Part shown: positions 1 through 7,407 of the stretch, piece after piece
Position numbering within the stretch: the stretch's first letter is position 1
How the letters are laid out: every line of letters starts with the position of its first letter
NCBI RefSeq assembly: GCF_042654065.1
Contig: NZ_JBHSFP010000032.1
Coordinates: 1-64,000 of the forward strand
DNA length: 64,000 nt
Origin: Sphaerisporangium dianthi
Lineage (GTDB): Bacteria; Actinomycetota; Actinomycetes; Streptosporangiales; Streptosporangiaceae
Direction: 5' to 3'
Notes under the pieces: generated by a model
What the model was told of the DNA's origin: nothing
Seen by the model: only the letters and a program-made list of their open reading frames with translations
Databases searched by the model: none
Program-made: the position numbers and the translations under genes

Positions 1-131
1 GGCTCATCGCTCAGGGCAAGGGTCTGAGTGATCTGGTCGAGCAGCAGGTGCCGCAGTCGATCACGCTGACGTCGGAGACCATCACCAAGGAGAACGCGCA
101 GAAGTATCTGCCGCTGGGCTTCGAATCCTAG
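1..131 (+). CDS. C-terminal end of a sugar ABC transporter substrate-binding protein (partial)
   Basis: The gene begins upstream of the window. Only the last 42 codons are present, read from base 3 and ending in TAG at 129-131. The tail reads ...ITKENAQKYLPLGFES, typical of the last strand and helix of ribose/xylose-type periplasmic binding proteins, which end shortly after such a segment. It lies 16 bp upstream of a sugar oxidoreductase in the same direction, which fits a carbohydrate uptake and catabolism operon. No signal peptide or ligand-binding domain is visible here, so the call rests on a short tail plus context. Confidence 0.5.
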   Translation, partial: LIAQGKGLSDLVEQQVPQSITLTSETITKENAQKYLPLGFES

Positions 132-147
132 AATCGGGGGTTGTGCA

Positions 148-1332
148 GTGACTGACACCAGGGCCGCACTCGGGGTCGGCATGGTCGGGTACGCGTTCAT
201 GGGACGCGTCCACTCCCAGGCGTGGCGCAGCGTCGGGGCGTTCTTCGACCTGCCGGTGACCCCGGTCATGGCCGCACTGTCGGGCCGCAGCGGCGACCGC
301 ACGGCCGCCGCCGCCGCGAGCCTCGGCTGGGCAGCGGTCGAGACCGACTGGAAGGATCTCGTCGCCCGGGACGACGTGCAGATCGTGGACATCTGCACGC
401 CCGGCGACTCGCACGCCGAGATCGCCATCGCCGCGCTGGAGGCGGGCAAGCACGTGTTGTGCGAGAAGCCGCTCGCCAACACCGTGGCCGAGGCGGAGGC
501 GATGGTCGCGGCGGCCGAGCGCGCCGCGGCGCGGGGCGTGCGGAGCATGGTGGCGTTCAACTACCGGCGGGTACCGGCCGTCGCGCTCGCACGGCGGTTC
601 GTCGCCGAGGGACGGCTCGGGGAGTTGCGGCACGTCCGCGCCCAGTACCTTCAGGACTGGATCGTCGACCCCGCGTTCCCGCTGGTGTGGCGGCTGCAGA
701 AGGACAAGGCGGGGTCCGGGGCGCTCGGCGACATCGGCTCCCACATCGTGGACACCGCCCAGTTCATCACCGGGCAGACGCTGACCGGTGTGTCGGCCAT
801 CACCGAGACCTTCGTCAAGGAGCGCCCGCTGGCCGAGGAGTCGGCCGGGCTCGCCGCGGACGCCTCCGGTGACGGAGGGGCGACCGGCACGGTCACCGTC
901 GACGACGCCGCGCTGTTCTTCGGCCGGTTCTCCGGCGGCGCCCTCGGGTCGTTCGAGGCGACCCGCTTCGCCACGGGACGCAAGAACGCCATGCGCATCG
1001 AGGTCAACGGCTCGCTCGGCAGCCTCGCCTTCGACTTCGAGTCGATGAACGAGCTGTGGTTCCACGACCACACGCTCGACGCGGAGGAGGCCGGTTTCCG
1101 GCGCATCCTGGTCACCGAGGCCGGCCACCCGTACGCGGGGGCCTGGTGGCCGCCGGGGCACGGGCTCGGCTACGAGCACACCTTCACCCACGAGGTGAAG
1201 GACTTCCTGGAGGCGATCGGCGAAGGCACCGACCCGGCCCCGTCGTTCGCCGACGGCCTGCGGGTGCAGCGGGTGCTGATGGCGGTCGAAGAGAGCGCCG
1301 CCAACGAGAGCCGCTGGACCGCCATTTCGTAG
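148..1332 (+). CDS. Gfo/Idh/MocA family NAD(P)-dependent sugar oxidoreductase
   Basis: A 394-residue protein with an N-terminal Rossmann fold (VGMVGYAFMG, residues 10-19), the family EKP motif (residues 106-108, lysine probably catalytic) and a GDIGSHI segment in the C-terminal alpha/beta domain. The family oxidises or epimerises sugars, inositols and related polyols in the cytoplasm; the substrate cannot be read from sequence. The start is GTG at 148, after a G-rich stretch at 136-140 that can serve as ribosome binding site. It follows a sugar-binding protein and precedes a TIM-barrel isomerase by about 200 bp, so the three are probably one sugar-catabolic unit. Confidence 0.88.
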   Translation: MTDTRAALGVGMVGYAFMGRVHSQAWRSVGAFFDLPVTPVMAALSGRSGDRTAAAAASLGWAAVETDWKDLVARDDVQIVDICTPGDSHAEIAIAALEAGKHVLCEKPLANTVAEAEAMVAAAERAAARGVRSMVAFNYRRVPAVALARRFVAEGRLGELRHVRAQYLQDWIVDPAFPLVWRLQKDKAGSGALGDIGSHIVDTAQFITGQTLTGVSAITETFVKERPLAEESAGLAADASGDGGATGTVTVDDAALFFGRFSGGALGSFEATRFATGRKNAMRIEVNGSLGSLAFDFESMNELWFHDHTLDAEEAGFRRILVTEAGHPYAGAWWPPGHGLGYEHTFTHEVKDFLEAIGEGTDPAPSFADGLRVQRVLMAVEESAANESRWTAIS

Positions 1333-1531
1333 CCGCACGCCCGGCGCGAGCGGACCGTGACCGCTCGCGCCGGGCGAGCGGACCGTTGCGGGCGGCCCGG
1401 CGCGCGCGGATCATGGCGGCGGGCCCCGGCGACGCGCCAGGGCCCGCCGGCCGGCGCGGCGGCGTGACGGGCGGCCTGGCAAGCAATCGGGCCCCGCAGC
1501 GGGACCCGCGAGCATCAGAAGGAGAGCCGAA

Positions 1532-2539
1532 ATGACGCGACCGATCACCTTGTTCACCGGCCAGTGGGCGGACCTGCCGTTCGAGGAGGTGTGCCGCCTG
1601 GCCGGGGAGTGGGGGTACGACGGCCTGGAGATCGCCTGCTGGGGCGACCACTTCGAGGTGGACAAGGCCCTGTCGGACGACTCCTACATTCCCCGCAAGC
1701 TGGAGGTCCTGGACAAGCACGGGCTGAAGGTGTGGACGATCTCCAACCACCTGGTCGGGCAGGCCGTGTGCGACAGCCCGATCGACGAGCGCCACAAGGG
1801 GATCCTGCCCGCGCGCATCTGGGGGTCGGGCGACCCCGAGGAGGTGCGTCAGCGGGCGGCGGAGGAGATGAAGGACACCGCCCGCGCCGCGGCCAAACTG
1901 GGCGTGGACACCGTGGTCGGGTTCACCGGGTCGTCGATCTGGCACACCGTGGCGATGTTCCCGCCGGTGCCGCCGTCCATGATCGAGGCCGGTTACCAGG
2001 ACTTCGCCGACCGCTGGAACCCCATCTTGGACGTGTTCGACGAGGTGGGGGTGCGCTTCGCCCACGAGGTGCACCCGAGTGAGATCGCCTACGACTATCA
2101 CACGACCGTGCGGACGCTGGAGGCCATCGGGCACCGCCCGGCGTTCGGGCTCAACTGGGACCCCTCGCACATGGTGTGGCAGCAGATCGACCCGGTGAAC
2201 TTCATCCTCGACTTCGCCGACCGCGTGTACCACGTGGACTGCAAGGACGCCAAGGTCCGCATCGGCGACGGCCGGCGGGGACGGCTGTCGTCCCACCTGG
2301 CCTGGGCGGACCTGCGCCGGGGCTGGGACTTCGTCTCCACCGGCAGGGGAGACGTGGCCTGGGAGGACTGCTTCCGCGCGCTGAACGCCATCGGCTACGA
2401 AGGGCCGATCTCCGTCGAGTGGGAGGACGCCGGCATGGACCGCCTGCACGGCGCTCCCGAGGCCCTGGCGTTCGTCCGCGGGCTGAACGCGATCACCCCG
2501 CCCACCGCCGCCTTCGACGCCGCCTTCTCCTCGGAGTGA
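1532..2539 (+). CDS. Sugar phosphate isomerase/epimerase (xylose isomerase-like TIM barrel)
   Basis: A 335-residue AP-endonuclease-2/xylose-isomerase-like TIM barrel. The start ATG follows a clear GAAGGAGAG ribosome binding site about 8 bp upstream. Visible family features are the first strand and helix (GEWGYDGLEIACWGDHF), metal-ligand regions around HEVHPSEIAYD and NWDPSHMVWQ, and an SVEWED segment near the C-terminus. Proteins of this type next to Gfo/Idh/MocA enzymes usually act as ketose epimerases or inosose dehydratases; the exact reaction is not resolved. A very strong hairpin follows 49 bp after the stop and closes the unit. Confidence 0.85.
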   Translation: MTRPITLFTGQWADLPFEEVCRLAGEWGYDGLEIACWGDHFEVDKALSDDSYIPRKLEVLDKHGLKVWTISNHLVGQAVCDSPIDERHKGILPARIWGSGDPEEVRQRAAEEMKDTARAAAKLGVDTVVGFTGSSIWHTVAMFPPVPPSMIEAGYQDFADRWNPILDVFDEVGVRFAHEVHPSEIAYDYHTTVRTLEAIGHRPAFGLNWDPSHMVWQQIDPVNFILDFADRVYHVDCKDAKVRIGDGRRGRLSSHLAWADLRRGWDFVSTGRGDVAWEDCFRALNAIGYEGPISVEWEDAGMDRLHGAPEALAFVRGLNAITPPTAAFDAAFSSE

Positions 2540-2587
2540 CCCGCCCGGGTCTCCCCCCGGTGAGTCACCCGTCAGTGGAATGAGGCC

Positions 2588-2622
2588 GGAGGCCTGCCCG
2601 CCGGATCGGCGGGCAGGCCTCC
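2588..2622. terminator. Strong hairpin between convergent genes
   Basis: Two perfect 16-base arms (2588-2603 and 2607-2622) are separated by three bases. The hairpin lies between the stops of the sugar isomerase (2539, plus) and the alcohol dehydrogenase (2670, minus), so it can end transcription from both sides. Confidence 0.85.
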
Positions 2623-2669
2623 ATGCCGGTGGCCGCGCCACCTGACGCGGCGTCGCGGCGACAGAGGTG

Positions 2670-3755
2670 TCAGTCGAAGATGACGATCTGGCGCAGGACC
2701 TCGCCGGAGCGCAGGGCAGCGACGGCGTCGTTGAGGTCGGCGAGCTTGATCCGGGAGCTGATCATGCTCTCCAGGTCGAGCTTCCCGGCCTTCCACAGCT
2801 CGGCGAAGAACGCGAAGTCGCGGCGCACGTCACTGCCGCCGTACAGCGAGCTGAGCAGGTTCTTGCCCTCGAACAGCAGGCTGAACGCCGACAGCGGCAC
2901 GAGATCGTCCATGGCGCCGGCCCCGACCACGATGACGTCGCCGCCTCGGCGGGTGGCCTGCCAGGCGGACATGATGGAGGCCGACTTGCCGACCGCCTCG
3001 AAGCCGTAGTCGAACCCGCGGCCGCCGGTCAGCGAGCCGATGACCTCCATGAGCTTGTCGGGGGTGCAGGCGTGCGTCGCGCCGACCTTCTTGGCCAGGG
3101 CGTGCTTGGACTCCAGGGGGTCCACCGCCAGGATCGTCGTCGCCCCGGACACGCGGGCCCCCTGGATGACCGACAGGCCCACCCCGCCGCATCCGACCAC
3201 GGCCACGGTGGAGCCGGGACGGACCTTCGCCGTGTTGACCGCCGCGCCGACGCCGGTGGTGATGCCGCAGCCGATCAGGGCCGCGATCTCGTACGGCACC
3301 TCGGGGTCGACCTTGATCGCGCCCTGCCAGGGGACCACGATCTCCTCGGCCCAGGTGCCACAGCCGGCCATGCCGAACGCGGGGCTTTCGCCGCCGTATC
3401 GGAACCGGGCCAGCGTGAAGCTCTCCATGACGTAGGTCATGCAGAGGAACGGCTGGCCGACGAGGCAGTTCGGGCAGGCGCCGCAGGCCGGCGTCCAGTT
3501 GATGATGACGTGGTCGCCGGGCTTGACGGTGGTGACGTGGTCCCCGACCTCCACGACCTCGCCCGCGCCCTCGTGCCCGGGGATCACCGGCAGGGGCATG
3601 GGCAGCACGCCGGTCAGCACCGACAGGTCCGAGTGGCAGACGCCGGTCGCCTTGACCTTCACCCGCACGTCCGTCGGTCCGACCGGCGTCAGGGTGAAGT
3701 CGTCGCGGATGTCTAGCTTGTCGTCGCCGACGGCGTGCAGCAGGGCGGCTCGCAT
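2670..3755 (-). CDS. Zn-dependent alcohol dehydrogenase (medium-chain dehydrogenase family)
   Basis: A 361-residue zinc alcohol dehydrogenase. Catalytic zinc ligands are visible as C40, H61-E62 and C163. The structural zinc loop has the classic four-cysteine spacing C91-x2-C94-x2-C97-x7-C105. The NAD-binding Rossmann motif is GCGGVGL at 188-194. The start is supported by an AAGGAGGT ribosome binding site. It oxidises an alcohol to an aldehyde with NAD in the cytosol. It lies 24 bp downstream of a 3Fe-4S ferredoxin and shares that gene's orientation. With a KstR-like site ahead of the set, it could oxidise a hydroxylated sterol side chain, but that substrate is inferred. Confidence 0.9.
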   Translation of the reverse strand: MRAALLHAVGDDKLDIRDDFTLTPVGPTDVRVKVKATGVCHSDLSVLTGVLPMPLPVIPGHEGAGEVVEVGDHVTTVKPGDHVIINWTPACGACPNCLVGQPFLCMTYVMESFTLARFRYGGESPAFGMAGCGTWAEEIVVPWQGAIKVDPEVPYEIAALIGCGITTGVGAAVNTAKVRPGSTVAVVGCGGVGLSVIQGARVSGATTILAVDPLESKHALAKKVGATHACTPDKLMEVIGSLTGGRGFDYGFEAVGKSASIMSAWQATRRGGDVIVVGAGAMDDLVPLSAFSLLFEGKNLLSSLYGGSDVRRDFAFFAELWKAGKLDLESMISSRIKLADLNDAVAALRSGEVLRQIVIFD

Positions 3756-3779
3756 GGGGGGACCTCCTTGGGGTGCGGC

Positions 3780-3974
3780 CTATTCTCCTTCGAGGGAGAG
3801 CGCGGCCTTGGGGCAGGATCGGACCGCGTGGCGCACGCGGTCGAGCAACTCCGGCGGGGGCTCGGGGAGCAGGACGTTCAGGTTGTCGTCGTCGTCCACC
3901 TCGAAGACCTCGGGGGCCAGACCCATGCAGACCGCGTTGGCTTCGCAGACGTCGTAGTCGACTTTGATTCTCAT
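3780..3974 (-). CDS. Small 3Fe-4S type ferredoxin of P450 systems
   Basis: A 64-residue acidic ferredoxin with cysteines C10, C16 and C54 followed by proline. This is the three-cysteine CX5C...CP pattern of actinobacterial ferredoxins that donate electrons to cytochromes P450. The residue in place of the usual fourth cysteine is N13. The start ATG at 3974 has an AAAGGG ribosome binding site; longer reading frames upstream lack support. It sits between the PPOX flavoprotein (37 bp) and the alcohol dehydrogenase (24 bp) on the same strand, so all three are probably co-transcribed. No P450 is adjacent; the nearest is at 15.8-17 kb, which also has a KstR-like site. Confidence 0.92.
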   Translation of the reverse strand: MRIKVDYDVCEANAVCMGLAPEVFEVDDDDNLNVLLPEPPPELLDRVRHAVRSCPKAALSLEGE

Positions 3975-4011
3975 CGGACCCTTTCTCGCATAAGGACGCT
4001 TCACAGCGAGA

Positions 4012-4464
4012 TTAGGCCGTAGCGGGCGCAGAGAGCTTGCGATGGTCCCAGGAGACCACCCGTGTCGGCTCGACGACGTAGGCGACGCGTTTGCGGCCCG
4101 TCTGCTCGACGTACCCACGGAGCTCGGGCGTCACGTCGGTGTCGGAAAGTCCGGTCATGCGCTTGGTGATGTCCATGCCGATGCCGAGAACGGCGTCCGG
4201 CTCGGCGATCAGGCGCGCGGTGCCGTACAGCAGGACGCCGCGCAGTTCGGCGTAGTCGTCGCCGGCCTCGACCAGGCAGCTCACCCGGGGGTCGCGCTCG
4301 ATGTTGCGGGTCTTCTGCGCCTTGCCGTACGTCCAGAACGCCAGCCGGCCCTCGGTCAGCCCGTAGAACATCGTCACCATGTGCGGCGTACCGTCCGGAT
4401 TGATCGTGCCGAGCTGGAACTTGCGCGACTCCCGCAGGAACGCGTCCACCTCGTCGCCGGACAT
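4012..4464 (-). CDS. PPOX-class flavin/F420-dependent oxidoreductase
   Basis: About 150 residues with the split-barrel pyridoxamine-phosphate-oxidase fold: FQLGTINPDGTPHMVTMFY at the N-terminus, a WTYGKAQKTRNIERDPRVSC segment typical of cofactor binding, and a C-terminal strand ending in RVVSWDHRKL. Actinobacterial members of this size commonly use F420 or FMN in small-molecule reductions; cofactor and substrate are not determined here. The ATG at 4464 is chosen because homology starts just after it. A GTG two dozen bases upstream is possible and the ribosome binding site is weak. A KstR-type palindrome lies 33 bp upstream, and ferredoxin and alcohol dehydrogenase genes follow. Confidence 0.75.
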   Translation of the reverse strand: MSGDEVDAFLRESRKFQLGTINPDGTPHMVTMFYGLTEGRLAFWTYGKAQKTRNIERDPRVSCLVEAGDDYAELRGVLLYGTARLIAEPDAVLGIGMDITKRMTGLSDTDVTPELRGYVEQTGRKRVAYVVEPTRVVSWDHRKLSAPATA

Positions 4465-4496
4465 CACTATGCGAGCACGCTGGTTCACCCCGAAAG

Positions 4497-4510
4497 TAGA
4501 ACACGTTCCA
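4497..4510. promoter_or_regulatory. KstR-type operator upstream of the PPOX-ferredoxin-ADH set
   Basis: TAGAACACGTTCCA matches the KstR consensus TNNAACNNGTTNNA exactly. It is 33 bp upstream of the PPOX start codon, in the promoter region of the minus-strand set. Confidence 0.6.
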
Positions 4511-4531
4511 CCGGACCCGACAAGAGGTCCA

Positions 4532-4546
4532 CGGAACAATGTTCCG
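4532..4546. promoter_or_regulatory. Perfect 15-bp palindrome of the GAAC-N3-GTTC type
   Basis: CGGAACAATGTTCCG has seven-base perfect arms around one base. It lies 21 bp beyond the KstR-like site on the promoter side. Related elements occur at 6541-6551 and 27001-27011. The cognate regulator is unknown. Confidence 0.45.
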
Positions 4547-4656
4547 ATGGCGCGCCCGCTCGCCGGCCGTCCCCGCTGTTACACGCGACATCCGGCCTGG
4601 CCGCTCGGACGCGCGCCCGGCTGAAGTGCGGGAACGGCGGGCCGGCGTGTCGCCGC

Positions 4657-5763
4657 CTACGCCGGGGGCAGGGTCTGGGCGGTTCCCGTGCGGGAGGCCC
4701 GCTCGACCGCGTCGACGAACCGGTGCCGCCTCAGGGCATGGTCGAAGCCGGGCACGGTGTGCGTGCCCTCGCGCAGATCCCGCCCGAAGCGCGCGTACAC
4801 CTGGGCCACGCCCTGCGCCATCGCGGGCAGGTCGCGCGGGACCGGATCGAAGCGGCTGCCGGGGAGGGCGATGTCGGCGAGCGCGCGGTCGTCGCCCCGC
4901 CCGCCCTGCAGCCGCAGGTCCAGAGTCTGGAGGTTGCCGTTGACGCCGGGCGCGGTCAGGACCAGGTCGCCGTCGGTGCCGTTGATCTCCCAGCGGAAGT
5001 TGTCCCCCCGGGAGAAGCCGCCCCGGTAGTACAGCGAGAGGGCGGCGCCGCTGCGGAAGGCGCCCGTGAGGGACACCTGGTCGGCCACCGTCACCGGGAT
5101 GGTGGAGCCCTCGTCGGCCACCTGTGCCTGCGTGAAGCTCGTGACCAGGTTGGCCGAGACGCCGGCGAGCTCGCCGAGCACCTCGTTCACCGCCTCCAGG
5201 GCGTGCAGCGCCGACACGGTCAAGAGCGTCACGCCGTTGGCGGCGTCGTAGAGATAGGCGTGCGCGCGGTCGGTCACGGGGCTCCAGGACATGCCCGATC
5301 CGACCAGCGTCGTGCCGAGCACCCTGCCGACGTAGCCGTCCGCGACCAGGTCGCGGGTGTGGCGGATCACCGGGAGGAAGCCGCCCTGCAGCCCGATCAC
5401 CGTGCGGACCCCCGCGGCCTCGGCACGGGCGGCCAGGTCGGCCGCCTCGTCGGTGCCGGCGCCGAGGGGCCACTCGCTGTAGACCATCTTCCCCGCCGCC
5501 AGCGCCGCGGAGATCAGCGCGTGGTGGTGGGGCACCTTGACCGACACCACCACCAGATCCACCCCGGGATGGGCGATCAGGCCGGCGGGGTCGTCGAAGG
5601 CCGCCGGGACGTCGAACTCCTTGGCGGCCAGGTCGGCGGACGCGCGGCGGGACGTGCTGATGGCGCGCAACTCGTAGTCAGGGAGGGCCTTGAGCGCGGG
5701 AACGTGGCTGATGGCGGCCCAGCCGCCGACGCTCGCCCCGATGATGCCTACGCCGATGGTCAT
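4657..5763 (-). CDS. Gfo/Idh/MocA family oxidoreductase
   Basis: A 368-residue oxidoreductase. It has an N-terminal Rossmann fold (GVGIIGASVGG), a cofactor and substrate segment with YSEWPLG in place of the usual EKP, and a C-terminal domain with paired-strand segments such as FRWEINGTDGDLVL. The YSEWP form recalls fungal galactose-dehydrogenase-like members, in which the lysine is also replaced; such proteins can act as regulators or unusual dehydrogenases. The start ATG has an AAGGAG site 4 bp upstream. A TetR gene lies upstream on the same strand, and a palindrome in the intervening gap suggests local control. Confidence 0.82.
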   Translation of the reverse strand: MTIGVGIIGASVGGWAAISHVPALKALPDYELRAISTSRRASADLAAKEFDVPAAFDDPAGLIAHPGVDLVVVSVKVPHHHALISAALAAGKMVYSEWPLGAGTDEAADLAARAEAAGVRTVIGLQGGFLPVIRHTRDLVADGYVGRVLGTTLVGSGMSWSPVTDRAHAYLYDAANGVTLLTVSALHALEAVNEVLGELAGVSANLVTSFTQAQVADEGSTIPVTVADQVSLTGAFRSGAALSLYYRGGFSRGDNFRWEINGTDGDLVLTAPGVNGNLQTLDLRLQGGRGDDRALADIALPGSRFDPVPRDLPAMAQGVAQVYARFGRDLREGTHTVPGFDHALRRHRFVDAVERASRTGTAQTLPPA

Positions 5764-5856
5764 GATGCTCCTTGGATTGTGCCCGGTCGCCGGTGGCGAA
5801 CGGAGTGTGCCGATGTCGCATTGCACGGAATGGGAGAACCGCAGGAGTTTAACTGG

Positions 5857-5866
5857 AACGTACGTT
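5857..5866. promoter_or_regulatory. Candidate TetR operator ahead of the Gfo/Idh/MocA gene
   Basis: AACGTACGTT is a perfect 10-bp palindrome about 95 bp upstream of the 5763 start, inside the gap between the TetR gene and the oxidoreductase. Its left flank, CTGGAACG, recurs upstream of the TetR gene at 6491. Confidence 0.4.
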
Positions 5867-5888
5867 ACAGATTGAGGGCATGAAAACG

Positions 5889-6470
5889 TCAGGCGAGGCA
5901 GCCCAGGGCCGCCTCCACGACGCTCATCAGGTATCGGCGGTCGGGATTGATCCCCCCCATGACGCGTAGCCCGTGAATGAGGGTCATGAGGAACCTCGCC
6001 AGATCTCGGGGGTCGCGGGCGCCGAGCGGCTCGCCGCGGCTCTGGGCCGCCGCGATCGCCTCGGTCAGTTCGTCCTCCAGCTGCGAGGTCGTCGCCCTCA
6101 CTCGCGTGGCCACCTCGGAGTCGTGGCACAGCCGCTCGGTCGCGGCGCTGACGATCAGGCAGTTCTGCTCGCGCCCGTCCCGCAGGATGGTCTCCACCAG
6201 GTCGGCCAGGATTTCGTGGATCAGCTCCCTCGTGAGGGCGCTGCTGCGCAGCAGATCGACCAGAGGGCTCGCGTACCGCTCGCGGTAGCGGTCGAGCGCC
6301 GCCCGGTACAGCCCCTCCTTGCTGCCGAACGCCGCATAGAGGGAGCCGCGGCCCACCTCGGTGGCGTCGACCAGGTCCTGCACCGAGGTGCCCTCGTAGC
6401 CCTTGTGCCGGAAGACGGACATCGCCGCTTCCAGCGCGGCCTCCGTGTCGAACTCCCGTACCCGTGCCAT
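5889..6470 (-). CDS. TetR/AcrR family transcriptional regulator
   Basis: A 193-residue one-domain repressor. The N-terminal helix-turn-helix (about residues 26-50, including TSVQDLVDATEVGRGSLYA and FGSKEGLY) is a canonical TetR DNA-binding region. The C-terminal ligand domain contains a CLIV...ER segment like the subgroup that senses small electrophiles or alcohols. Start ATG at 6470 follows MARVREFDTEAAL-type N-termini of this subgroup. It is 125 bp upstream of a same-strand oxidoreductase, and both promoter regions contain a CTGGAACGNNCGNT element, suggesting autoregulation and control of that neighbour. The ligand is unknown. Confidence 0.9.
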   Translation of the reverse strand: MARVREFDTEAALEAAMSVFRHKGYEGTSVQDLVDATEVGRGSLYAAFGSKEGLYRAALDRYRERYASPLVDLLRSSALTRELIHEILADLVETILRDGREQNCLIVSAATERLCHDSEVATRVRATTSQLEDELTEAIAAAQSRGEPLGARDPRDLARFLMTLIHGLRVMGGINPDRRYLMSVVEAALGCLA

Positions 6471-6490
6471 GTCGTGCAGGTTAGCCGTAT

Positions 6491-6504
6491 CTGGAACGAG
6501 CGGT
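6491..6504. promoter_or_regulatory. Second CTGGAACG-type element, upstream of the TetR gene
   Basis: CTGGAACGAGCGGT lies about 20 bp upstream of the TetR start. It shares CTGGAACG and the following CG and T with the palindromic element at 5853-5866, so it may be the autoregulatory site. Confidence 0.3.
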
Positions 6505-6540
6505 CAAGTTCGTCGCCGGCGTGGGGTGACGGCAGGGATA

Positions 6541-6551
6541 GAACATTGTTC
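6541..6551. promoter_or_regulatory. GAAC-N3-GTTC palindrome
   Basis: GAACATTGTTC lies between the TetR gene and the methyltransferase at 6647. It is a perfect odd-centred palindrome resembling those at 4532-4546 and 27001-27011. Confidence 0.35.
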
Positions 6552-6646
6552 GGGCGGGATCGGGCGGGGATCGGGGGCACCTTTCGGGCAGTGGCGGTGT
6601 TGACAGATAGGGTGCATCCGCACTGGCCGCACATAGAGGGAAAATC

Positions 6647-7300
6647 ATGACTCACGTGTCCATGCCGGCGGACCTGCGTCACGCGGCCGAGCGCGCGAAG
6701 GGCTTCATGCCGCCGAGCGAAGGCCAAGCCCTGTTCGAGACCGCCTGCGCGTACGGATCCCTCGGCCCCATCTGCGAGATCGGCACCTACTGCGGCAAGT
6801 CGGCGATCTACCTCGGCGCCGGCGCCCGGCACACCTCGTCCGTCGTCTTCACCGTGGACCACCACCGCGGCTCGGAGGAGATCCAGCCCGGCTGGGCCCA
6901 TCACGATCCCACCCTGATGGACCCACGCTTCGGCAAGATGGACTCCCTGCCCTTCTTCCGGACGGCCATCGCGTCGGCCGGGCTGGAGGAGGAGGTCATC
7001 GCCGTCGTGGGACGGTCGGAGACGGTCGCCCGCTACTGGAACATCCCCCTGGCGATGCTCTTCATCGACGGAGGTCACTCCGAGGGGCCGGTGACGAGCG
7101 ACTACGAGGGCTGGGCGCCACACGTCATGGTGGACGGTGCCCTGGTCTTCCACGACATCTACCCCGACCCCGCCCGCGGCGGCCAGGCCCCGTTCCGCGT
7201 CTACGGGCGCGCCCTGGCCTCCGGCGACTTCAAGGAGGTCGCCGCCGAGGGCTCCCTGCGCGTGCTCCAGCGCGTCGCGAGCCCCGGTCCCTCCGCCTGA
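6647..7300 (+). CDS. Class I SAM-dependent methyltransferase
   Basis: A 217-residue methyltransferase with the SAM-binding motif I ICEIGTYCGKSAIYLG (about residues 43-58), an acidic post-I segment (FTVDHH) and the metal-dependent style FIDGGHSEGPVTSDYEGW motif followed by VFHDIYPDP. This places it in the Methyltransf_24 / macrocin-O-methyltransferase-like group. The substrate is unknown. The start ATG has an AGAGGG site 6 bp upstream. It is transcribed alone, with regulatory-looking sequence upstream and a hairpin directly downstream. The last codons belong to a short degenerate repeat that continues past the stop. Confidence 0.85.
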   Translation: MTHVSMPADLRHAAERAKGFMPPSEGQALFETACAYGSLGPICEIGTYCGKSAIYLGAGARHTSSVVFTVDHHRGSEEIQPGWAHHDPTLMDPRFGKMDSLPFFRTAIASAGLEEEVIAVVGRSETVARYWNIPLAMLFIDGGHSEGPVTSDYEGWAPHVMVDGALVFHDIYPDPARGGQAPFRVYGRALASGDFKEVAAEGSLRVLQRVASPGPSA

Positions 7301-7407
7301 GGTCCTGGAGACCTCCTACGAGACGTCCGGCACCCTCGCCGGACGTCCAGACCCTCCGCCCGAGGCCAGGACCTTTCGCCCGAGGCCGCGCCCCTTCGCC
7401 TGAGGTC
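7291..7407. repeat. Degenerate short repeats across the gene end
   Basis: Four copies of a 14-base unit like CTTCGCCTGAGGTC occur at 7291-7304, 7354-7367, 7374-7387 and 7394-7407. The last three are exactly 20 bp apart. The first covers the methyltransferase stop and the last touches the SRPBCC stop. Confidence 0.55.
7322..7347. terminator. Hairpin between convergent genes
   Basis: Perfect 10-base arms GACGTCCGGC and GCCGGACGTC enclose a six-base loop, 21 bp after the methyltransferase stop. Confidence 0.75.

Noticed and set aside
4042..5883. A 613-codon plus-strand frame over the second Gfo/Idh/MocA gene
   Set aside because: Its composition is shadow-like, and the opposite strand has recognised PPOX and oxidoreductase motifs with good ribosome binding sites.
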